A stretch of DNA of 6,246 nt from Acidimicrobiia bacterium (GTDB lineage: Bacteria > Actinomycetota > Acidimicrobiia > Acidimicrobiales > Hopanoidiivorantaceae), in the NCBI GenBank assembly GCA_020027305.1, contig JAHRAM010000041.1:1-6246 (forward strand), given 5' to 3'. The position numbers were made by a program, and so were the translations under genes. This document shows, in pieces, positions 1 through 5,097 of the stretch. The first letter of the stretch is position 1; each line of letters starts with the position of its first letter. Below the pieces are notes generated by a model, which searched no databases, had not been told where the DNA came from, and saw nothing but the letters and a program-made list of their open reading frames with translations.

Positions 1-1002
1 ACCTCCAATTGTTCTAGAGGTTTTATCATTTCCTAAGATAGCAATCTTTACCTTAAAGTCTCCAGACCCGATGTTTACAATATATGCACCTTTTTTGGAA
101 ATTTTCCACGAGGACTCTTTTTGTATTCTGCCTTCCATATTTCCTAGAGGCTCATTTAAAATAATGGGTGTAATTTTGGCATCTATGGTTTTTGTCAAAA
201 ACCATTTGTTAGGTTTTATGAGAACTGAACCTCTTTTTAATTCTTCTTTTGAAATATTGCTTAGATTAAGTGCAGTTCTAGTTCCAGGTTCCGCTTTTTT
301 AATTTGCTTTCCTAGGCTTTCTAGCCCCCTCACCTTTACAAGTTTTTTGGCGGGAAGGGCGAAAAGTTCATCGCCATCTTCAACACTTCCTAAAGTTAGA
401 GTAGAGGTAGAAACAAGGCCAGCGCCTTTTATTATAAACGACCTATCAATCCATAATCTTGGGTTTTTCAAATCTAGTGGGGGAGTGATTTCTAAAACTA
501 AACGTGAAAGAGCAGCTTTAAGCTCTTTTATTCCTAAATCAGCTGGGGCATCTGTTTTAATAATCTCAGCACCTTCTAAAAAAGTTCCTTTGAACGCCCA
601 AGCAACAGATTGTTCAATATCTGCCAATTCTTTTTCGGGGATGTCATAGGAGTTAGTGAGCGCAATAACCCCTGCTTTCATTTGAAAAGCCTCACATATT
701 TTTAGGTGCTCTATAGATTGTGGCATCATTTTTTCTTTAGCAGATACCACAAATAGACATCCATCAACTGAGCCTGCTCCAGCCAGCATGTTATTTGTGA
801 ACTTTGAATGTCCTGGAACGTCCACGAAGGCTAAATCAACTGGTGAGCCTTCAACTTGAAGAGACATCCAGCTAAACCCTAAATCTATTGTCATCCCCCT
901 AGCCTTTTCTTCTTTAAGGCGGTCAGGGTCTTGCCCTGTTAGAGCTTGAACTAAAGTGGATTTGCCATGGTCAATGTGCCCAGCAGTAGCTATAGTTGGC
1001 AT
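1..1002 (-). CDS. selB: SelB, selenocysteine-specific translation elongation factor (partial, C-terminus beyond window)
   Basis: SelB is a cytoplasmic translational GTPase that brings selenocysteyl-tRNA(Sec) to the ribosome at UGA codons marked by a SECIS hairpin. I translated 334 codons from an ATG at 1002; an in-frame TAG three codons upstream makes this the first possible start. The P-loop GHIDHGKST lies at residues 8-16, switch I RGMTIDLGF at 35-43 and DVPGH at 61-65. Domain 2 begins near residue 180 (LWIDRSFIIKGAGLVSTST), and domain 3 near 265. The family is usually about 580-620 residues, so the C-terminal winged-helix domains that bind SECIS lie off the window. Several sites are unusual: the G4 box reads NSYD (117-120) rather than a [NT]KxD-type motif, switch II reads GHSKF rather than GHERF, and the domain-2 signature GxVVTGT reads GLVSTST. 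It lies 123 bases downstream of selA on the same strand. Family assignment is firm; full activity is likely but untested. Confidence 0.93.
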   Translation of the reverse strand, partial: MPTIATAGHIDHGKSTLVQALTGQDPDRLKEEKARGMTIDLGFSWMSLQVEGSPVDLAFVDVPGHSKFTNNMLAGAGSVDGCLFVVSAKEKMMPQSIEHLKICEAFQMKAGVIALTNSYDIPEKELADIEQSVAWAFKGTFLEGAEIIKTDAPADLGIKELKAALSRLVLEITPPLDLKNPRLWIDRSFIIKGAGLVSTSTLTLGSVEDGDELFALPAKKLVKVRGLESLGKQIKKAEPGTRTALNLSNISKEELKRGSVLIKPNKWFLTKTIDAKITPIILNEPLGNMEGRIQKESSWKISKKGAYIVNIGSGDFKVKIAILGNDKTSRTIGG

Positions 1003-1125
1003 TTTGGGCTATTTTTTATTTTGCTGTTTAGCATTTATATTTGACGTATTTTTGTTTTAGTCTTGTTTTTACTTTTTGTCTTGACTTCAATTGTGCTTTT
1101 GCTGTGATTGTATCTAGTTTTAGAT
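1003..1125 (-). other. selA-selB intergenic leader, A-rich on the coding strand
   Basis: These 123 bases separate the selA stop from the selB start. Read on the minus strand they are A-rich and poor in G, with no Shine-Dalgarno sequence before the selB ATG. I see no tRNA(Sec), no strong hairpin and no open reading frame worth calling. The gap is long for an operon, so a separate selB promoter or an A-rich ribosome-loading leader is possible; neither is shown by the sequence. Confidence 0.4.
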
Positions 1126-2442
1126 TTAGAGCGATTTTAAGGCTTTCACTAAAATATCATCTTGTGCCAGAAGCACTGTTCGCATGTCGATAATAGTGTT
1201 GTCATCAATCACTCTTGCAATAATAGGAACCTCAAATTCTCGTAGCTTTGCTTTTATTTCATCTGCACCTTTTATGTGTATCCCAAAAGAAGGTATTTCT
1301 ACATTGGGAAGCGTTCCACCACCTGTGGTTGAAAAACACGGTGCATAAGAAATCGAACTGCTTTTTACTTTTTCACAAATTGCTTTTGCCCTAGTTTTTA
1401 AGTTTTCAACTGGGATTGTCGCCATCTGCCAAAATGGAATTTCGCTACCTTTTCTGTGAAGGTATTTCATCGCCAAATCTCGACAAGCAGAAATGGTTAT
1501 TGTTCCTGGTCGAAATGCCCTAGCTAGTGGATGCTTGGCACATTTTTTCACAAGCTCATGATTTCCCAAAATAATGCCAGCTTGACTTCCTCCCAATAGT
1601 TTGTCGCCTGAAAATGCTACTAAGTCAGCACCCTCTAAAAGAGTTTGTTTTGCTGCTGGTTCATCTTTTAGCCACTTCGGAGGCCCAACCCCTAAATCTT
1701 CAAGCCACGGGCAGGCAGCATCTAAAAGCCCTGAACCTAAATCAACTACAACTGGCACAGAGAGGCTAGACAACTCTTTAACTGAAACAGATTCGCTAAA
1801 CCCCTTTACCGTATAGTTAGATTTGTGAACCTTCAGACAAAGCTCAACAGAGTGTTTTCTTATTGCCCGGTCATAGTCTTTAAGCCGAGTTCGGTTTGTG
1901 GTGCCAACCTCAACAAGCTTGGCAGTTGAAGCCTCAATGACTTCTGGCACTCTAAACCCGCCCCCAATTTCAACTAGCTCCCCTCGTGATACAGCAACCC
2001 CTTTGCCACTAGCAAGGGCAGCCAAAATTAGAGTAATTGCGGCAGCACAGTTGTTTACAATTAGCCCAGCTTCTGCCCCCACTAGGCTAGCAAACAAGTC
2101 TGCAGCATGTTTTTGGCGAGACCCTCGCTCGCCAGTTTTTAGGTTTAACTCAAGGTTTGAATAAAAAGGCTCCTGTGAAAACCCCACAGGCGCCCGCCCA
2201 AGATTTGTATGGAGCAGAACCCCAGTTGCATTTACAACTTCTGTCAACGTATTTTTCAAATAACTGACAGCCTCATCTTTAGCTTTTTCAATTGTTTCTT
2301 CTGCTGAAAGAGCCACATCTTTATTAGCTTTGTTTTCTTCAATCACCTTTCTTGCAATGTCTACACATATTGATTTAGGAAGCTCGTGCTTCAAGTGCTC
2401 TAATAGGGCATTTGCAACTGAATCAACTGACGGAGGATGCAT
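1126..2442 (-). CDS. selA: SelA, L-seryl-tRNA(Sec) selenium transferase
   Basis: SelA is a PLP enzyme that converts seryl-tRNA(Sec) to selenocysteyl-tRNA(Sec) using selenophosphate; the bacterial enzyme is known to be a decamer. This 438-residue protein is close to the usual length. Visible family signatures are VVNATGVLLHTNLGRAP (69-85), GERGSRQ (104-110), VSRGELVEIGGGFRVP (151-166), VEVGTTNRTRL (177-187), VVVDLGSGLL (231-240) and the PLP-lysine motif SGDKLLGGSQAG (278-289), with K281 the expected Schiff-base lysine. Small deviations are NNC for the more usual NNN at 130-132 and S286 for the usual proline. The ATG at 2442 is the first start after an in-frame TAA at 2478-2476. No Shine-Dalgarno sequence precedes it. 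It is the probable first gene of a selA-selB operon and is divergent from the MBL gene, with which it shares a repeat-bearing control region. Confidence 0.97.
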   Translation of the reverse strand: MHPPSVDSVANALLEHLKHELPKSICVDIARKVIEENKANKDVALSAEETIEKAKDEAVSYLKNTLTEVVNATGVLLHTNLGRAPVGFSQEPFYSNLELNLKTGERGSRQKHAADLFASLVGAEAGLIVNNCAAAITLILAALASGKGVAVSRGELVEIGGGFRVPEVIEASTAKLVEVGTTNRTRLKDYDRAIRKHSVELCLKVHKSNYTVKGFSESVSVKELSSLSVPVVVDLGSGLLDAACPWLEDLGVGPPKWLKDEPAAKQTLLEGADLVAFSGDKLLGGSQAGIILGNHELVKKCAKHPLARAFRPGTITISACRDLAMKYLHRKGSEIPFWQMATIPVENLKTRAKAICEKVKSSSISYAPCFSTTGGGTLPNVEIPSFGIHIKGADEIKAKLREFEVPIIARVIDDNTIIDMRTVLLAQDDILVKALKSL

Positions 2443-2472
2443 AAAAATAAGTGGTTTAAATTTAAGTCTAGG

Positions 2473-2492
2473 AAGTTAATTTAAGTTAATTT
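2473..2492. repeat. Tandem 10-base repeat upstream of selA
   Basis: AAGTTAATTT occurs twice head to tail (2473-2482 and 2483-2492), followed by a non-matching sequence. It sits about 30-50 bases upstream of the selA ATG, where a promoter or operator would lie. In such AT-rich DNA a two-copy repeat may be incidental. Confidence 0.6.
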
Positions 2493-2509
2493 AGATGCTA
2501 AATATCCCC

Positions 2510-2541
2510 AATTTAATAATGTAATGTATCAAAAATTTAAG
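2510..2541. repeat. Long direct repeat, copy 1
   Basis: This 32-base stretch matches copy 2 at 2574-2604 along its whole length except for one extra A in the A run after GTATC. The shared core is AATGTAATGTATCAAAA, and both copies end TTTAAG. The start-to-start distance is 64 bases, about six helical turns. It lies between the selA and MBL start codons and could be a paired regulator-binding site or a recent local duplication. Confidence 0.85.
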
Positions 2542-2553
2542 CCATCGGATTTG

Positions 2554-2574
2554 TAGTTTGAGCTTGCTCTACTA
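2554..2574. promoter_or_regulatory. Dyad-symmetric element, possible operator
   Basis: TAGT-tt-GAGC-tt-GCTC-t-ACTA forms a near-perfect inverted repeat, with inner arms at 2560-2563 and 2566-2569 and outer arms at 2554-2557 and 2571-2574. It stands out because it is richer in GC than its surroundings and lies exactly between the two long direct repeats. A dimeric regulator could bind it; a small RNA hairpin is the alternative. Function is inferred from position only. Confidence 0.4.
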
Positions 2575-2604
2575 ATTTAATAATGTAATGTATCAAAATT
2601 TAAG
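2574..2604. repeat. Long direct repeat, copy 2
   Basis: This 31-base copy carries the same core AATGTAATGTATCAAAA and the TTTAAG end as copy 1 at 2510-2541, differing by one fewer A. It ends 30 bases before the MBL-fold gene's ATG and would overlap the -35 position of a promoter with a -10 at 2620-2625, as expected for a regulatory site acting on that gene. Confidence 0.85.
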
Positions 2605-2634
2605 TAGATAATTTAAGGGTAGAATAGAGTTTAT

Positions 2635-3198
2635 ATGATAATTGATGAACTGGGGCCACCACCAGAAGAATTTACTCCTCATATCCCTAGAGCGCTTAGC
2701 CCTATGGTTAGAAGAATCCCAACCCAAGATTCAGCCATCAATACATACTTAATTGGCATTGATGAGATTTTGGTTCTTAATCCTGGACCAGCTTGTAGCA
2801 ACCACTTTGCTGCTATTTCTGGGTGTGGGGGAGAGAGGTTAAAGTGGGTGGCATCAACTTCTTCTGACAAAAGTTATGCAGGTGGAAAATCACAGATTGC
2901 AAAAGAACTGGGACTAACTAAAAAGAATTTAAAGTCGGGGCAACGGCTTCAGTCAACTGAGTTCAAATTGTTTTGCCATGACCACTCAGATGGGCTGGTG
3001 TTTTATTTGGAAGAAGAGCGGGTACTTTTTTGTAATGATATTCTTTCTGCTGAAAAAGGTGATCCAATTTATGATATGTGCGTTACGCTCGCAAAAAAGC
3101 TTAGGCCCAAACGAATTGCCCCAGCTCATGGGCAAATCATTGAGAATTTTGGCTCAAATTTAGGTCAACGTTTGACCGAACTTTTGGTACCTTCTTAG
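2635..3198 (+). CDS. Short metallo-beta-lactamase-fold protein with a degenerate metal site
   Basis: This 187-residue protein follows the LACTB2-like MBL pattern. NTYLIG (36-41) leads to a beta strand and NPGP (49-52), where the family usually has DPGP. Next comes the stretch that should hold HxHxDH, but it reads STSSDK (74-79), so both first-motif histidines and the last one are gone and only the aspartate remains. Later ligands look present: H117 in CHDH (114-117), D135 in LFCND (131-135) and H165 in APAHGQ (162-167). FYLEEERVLF (123-132) matches the usual strand before the aspartate. Relatives with a C-terminal winged-helix domain are about 280 residues; here that domain is absent and the middle is short. 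The ATG at 2635 is the first start after an in-frame TAG at 2620. No Shine-Dalgarno sequence is clear; AGAG at 2626-2629 is weak. The open frame and conserved flanks argue for a functional protein rather than a pseudogene. Activity and substrate are unknown. Confidence 0.8.
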   Translation: MIIDELGPPPEEFTPHIPRALSPMVRRIPTQDSAINTYLIGIDEILVLNPGPACSNHFAAISGCGGERLKWVASTSSDKSYAGGKSQIAKELGLTKKNLKSGQRLQSTEFKLFCHDHSDGLVFYLEEERVLFCNDILSAEKGDPIYDMCVTLAKKLRPKRIAPAHGQIIENFGSNLGQRLTELLVPS

Positions 3199-3220
3199 AG
3201 CTTCAACCCTCTTTGCTTTT

Positions 3221-3266
3221 TTTGAATTAATTTTTCAAATTAAATTTTTGAAATTGCCCTTTTCAA
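3221..3266. terminator. AT-rich overlapping hairpins between convergent genes, possible bidirectional terminator
   Basis: Four alternating arms, TTTGAA (3221-3226), TTTCAAA (3233-3239), TTTGAAA (3247-3253) and TTTCAA (3261-3266), let neighbouring arms pair in three mutually exclusive 6-7 bp hairpins, each with a loop of about seven bases. T-runs occur on both strands. The place, between the MBL stop at 3198 and the Rieske-GltB stop at 3281, is right for a two-way terminator, but the stems lack GC pairs and would be weak. Confidence 0.4.
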
Positions 3267-3280
3267 TTGACTCTTTAAAT

Positions 3281-4873
3281 TTAATCGCCATTTAGAATCT
3301 CAGTCATTTCTGGCTTCCAAGCTGTAAGGTCTTGTCGACAGAATTTAGAGAGATGGTCGTGTCCACAAGCTCTGGCGATTACCCCCATCAACTCTACAGT
3401 AGCATCAAAAAACCTCTTTAGCCTTTCAGCAGCTTCATCAACAATTAAGCGGGCGCGCAAATCTTCTCTCTGAGTAGCAATTCCTACTGGGCAAGCATTG
3501 GTGTGGCAAGCCCGCATTCCTAAACAGCCAATTGCTTGAAGGGCAGAGTTAGAAACTGCTATGGCATCTGCCCCTAGTGCTAGAGCCTTTGAAAAGTCGG
3601 TGTGCGTTCTAAGACCCCCAGTGATTATTAATGTGACATCTGCTTTGTCAGCATTATCTAAAAAACGTTTAGCACGAACCAAAGCAGGAATAGTTGGCAC
3701 TGAGATATGGTCTCTAAACAATACTGGGGCAGCTCCTGTGCCTCCACCCCTTCCATCCAAAATTACATAATCTACACCGATTTCAAGAGCAGCTTCAAGG
3801 TCTTCTTCAATATGTTGGGCAGAGAGCTTTACCCCGATTGGGATTCCGCCAGTTGCTTCTCTGATTTGATTTGCAAATTCGCAAAAATCAGCCGAGGTGT
3901 TGAGGTCTTTAAATGTGGAAGGCGAAATAGCATCTTGTCCAGGTTTTAGACCTCTAACCGAAGCGATTTCTTCAGTAACTTTATGTCCAGGGAGATGCCC
4001 GCCAGTTCCAGTTTTTGCGCCTTGCCCCAATTTGAAGTGAAAGGCTTGGCATTTTTTCACTTTGTCAAGCGACCACCCAAACATTCCTGAAGCCAGCTCA
4101 TAAAAATAACGGCTGTTTGCCTCTTGTTCTGCTGGCAACATTCCGCCTTCCCCAGAACAAATTCCTGTACCAGACATTTCAGCGCCTTTTGCTAGTGCTA
4201 CTTTTGCCTCAGATGACAAAGCACCAAAGCTCATATCAGAAACAAATATAGGAATTTCTAGCTCCAGTGGCTTTTTGGCATTGGGGCCGATAATAACATT
4301 TGAGCTGACCGTTACATCATCTAGCAGTGGTTTTTTTGCAAGTTGGGCAGTAAGGAATTGAATGTCATCCCATTGTGGAAGGTTGGTTCTAGGCACGCCC
4401 ATAGCATCAACTGGGCCATGGTGGCCAAGATAATCCAACCCCTCATTTGCCAATTTGCGAATGAGCCCAACATGTGGTTCAAGTGAAAAGTTGTGTTGGT
4501 CTTGATATGCTCCTTGATAGGCTTCGCGATCATAGTGTTGTGGATTTTCTTTTTCCCACAACAAAATTTCATCAACATCAATCATCAGGTCATCATCTTC
4601 TAGCCATGAAGAAAATTTATGGAGTCGTTCGTTTGCGTTGTAGCTGCTTACCCCTGTATGAATTTCATAATCCCACGAATGAAGGCTACAAACCAAGTCA
4701 TCACCTTTTACTTCGCCATCACACATTAAAGCTCCACGATGAAGACAACGCCCATAAAGTACAGAGTGGTTGTCGCCAAAGCGAACAACAACAAGGTCAA
4801 CATTGCTGACTAGAGCCCCCGTAGGTTTTCGGTCTTCAATCTGGCTCCATTTAGCAATAGAAAGTGGTTGCAT
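3281..4873 (-). CDS. Rieske [2Fe-2S] / glutamate synthase-related FMN flavoprotein fusion
   Basis: This 530-residue protein has two parts. Residues 1-105 form a Rieske ferredoxin-like domain with the ligand pattern C43-L-H45 and C62-S-L-H65. Residues about 130-520 match the FMN-binding synthase domain of glutamate synthase large subunit (GltB): GEGGM (241-245), KLGQGAKTG (281-289), GGHLPGHK (291-298), DGRGGGTGAAP (373-383), TGGLRTHTDFSKALALGADA (418-437), and the [3Fe-4S] cysteines C450-x5-C456-x4-C461. The N-terminal glutaminase and the C-terminal GltB domain are missing, so it is not a full GOGAT. The known family suggests an electron-transferring oxidoreductase acting on glutamate or a related amino acid, with the Rieske centre as internal electron relay; the true reaction is not established. 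The protein is predicted cytoplasmic, with no signal peptide or membrane segment. It begins 45 bases downstream of tRNA-Thr on the same strand, and no clear ribosome-binding site precedes the ATG at 4873. Confidence 0.9.
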   Translation of the reverse strand: MQPLSIAKWSQIEDRKPTGALVSNVDLVVVRFGDNHSVLYGRCLHRGALMCDGEVKGDDLVCSLHSWDYEIHTGVSSYNANERLHKFSSWLEDDDLMIDVDEILLWEKENPQHYDREAYQGAYQDQHNFSLEPHVGLIRKLANEGLDYLGHHGPVDAMGVPRTNLPQWDDIQFLTAQLAKKPLLDDVTVSSNVIIGPNAKKPLELEIPIFVSDMSFGALSSEAKVALAKGAEMSGTGICSGEGGMLPAEQEANSRYFYELASGMFGWSLDKVKKCQAFHFKLGQGAKTGTGGHLPGHKVTEEIASVRGLKPGQDAISPSTFKDLNTSADFCEFANQIREATGGIPIGVKLSAQHIEEDLEAALEIGVDYVILDGRGGGTGAAPVLFRDHISVPTIPALVRAKRFLDNADKADVTLIITGGLRTHTDFSKALALGADAIAVSNSALQAIGCLGMRACHTNACPVGIATQREDLRARLIVDEAAERLKRFFDATVELMGVIARACGHDHLSKFCRQDLTAWKPEMTEILNGD

Positions 4874-4918
4874 ATACTTTGTTGCTTTTATTTTACTTTA
4901 AAATTTACTACCATTTTG

Positions 4919-4991
4919 AGCCCGAGCGGGGAATCGAACCCCGGACCTATTCATTACGAGTGAATCGCTCTGCCAACTGAGCTACCCGGGC
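4919..4991 (-). tRNA. tRNA-Thr, anticodon CGT
   Basis: A complete 73-base cloverleaf folds on the minus strand. The acceptor stem is GCCCGGG with CTCGGGC (one G-U pair), the D arm GCTC-AGTTGGCA-GAGC, the anticodon arm ATTCA-CTCGTAA-TGAAT and the T arm CGGGG-TTCGATT-CCCCG. The anticodon CGT lies at 4958-4956 and reads the threonine codon ACG. The discriminator base is U, and the next bases are CAA, so the CCA end is not encoded and must be added by nucleotidyltransferase. It lies between the delta' gene and the Rieske-GltB gene, in the same direction. Confidence 0.97.
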
Positions 4992-5097
4992 GTGCATTTA
5001 GCTTCTATGGTTTTATGCTACCTATCAAGAGCTATCTATGGGCATATTCACCAAACCTATTTATAAAACTAGAAAACCTATTTAGTAAACTCATTTA
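4992..5097 (-). other. Spacer between delta' gene and tRNA-Thr, with an 11-base direct repeat
   Basis: These 106 bases hold the expected tRNA promoter, but no convincing -35/-10 pair can be picked. AAACCTATTTA (plus strand) occurs at 5053-5063 and 5074-5084, 21 bases apart, about two helical turns. No terminator hairpin follows the delta' stop, so read-through into the tRNA is possible. Confidence 0.35.

Larger units (their letters stand above)
2443..2634. promoter_or_regulatory. Divergent selA / MBL-gene control region
   Basis: This 192-base, very AT-rich region must hold the promoters for selA (minus) and the MBL-fold gene (plus). It contains two long direct repeats, a dyad-symmetric element between them and a 10-base tandem repeat nearer selA. 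TAGAAT at 2620-2625 resembles a -10 box for the plus gene, and the second direct repeat would then overlap the -35 position, but no clear -35 hexamer is seen. That -10 would put the transcript start close to the ATG, so a leaderless or very short-leader mRNA is possible. No promoter for selA stands out from the AT-rich background. Confidence 0.55.

Noticed and set aside
71..649. A 192-codon open frame on the plus strand opposite selB
   Set aside because: It lies wholly antisense to a confidently identified GTPase, has low-complexity serine/phenylalanine-rich content and no recognisable domain.
1003..1125. Possible tRNA(Sec) gene or SECIS element between selA and selB
   Set aside because: I found no long acceptor or variable arm, no T-loop TTCGA and no strong hairpin; the stretch is A-rich and unstructured.
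1601..2164. Two open frames on the plus strand (71 and 88 codons) opposite selA
   Set aside because: They are antisense shadows of conserved selA coding sequence, with no family features or start signals.
2510..2604. The repeats at 2510 and 2574 as a CRISPR array or insertion-sequence ends
   Set aside because: There are only two copies in the same orientation, no further spacers, no transposase and no terminal inverted repeats.
2978..3163. A 61-codon plus-strand frame inside the MBL-fold gene
   Set aside because: It overlaps the better-supported MBL frame, which carries the conserved D135 and H165 regions, and has no independent support.
2635..3198. MBL-fold gene as a pseudogene or as a selenoprotein
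   Set aside because: The frame is intact with well-preserved later motifs, no internal UGA occurs and the stop is TAG, so neither reading is supported.
4321..4809. Overlapping open frames on both strands inside the Rieske-GltB gene
   Set aside because: The Rieske and GltB motifs in the main frame explain this stretch; the other frames show no plausible protein.
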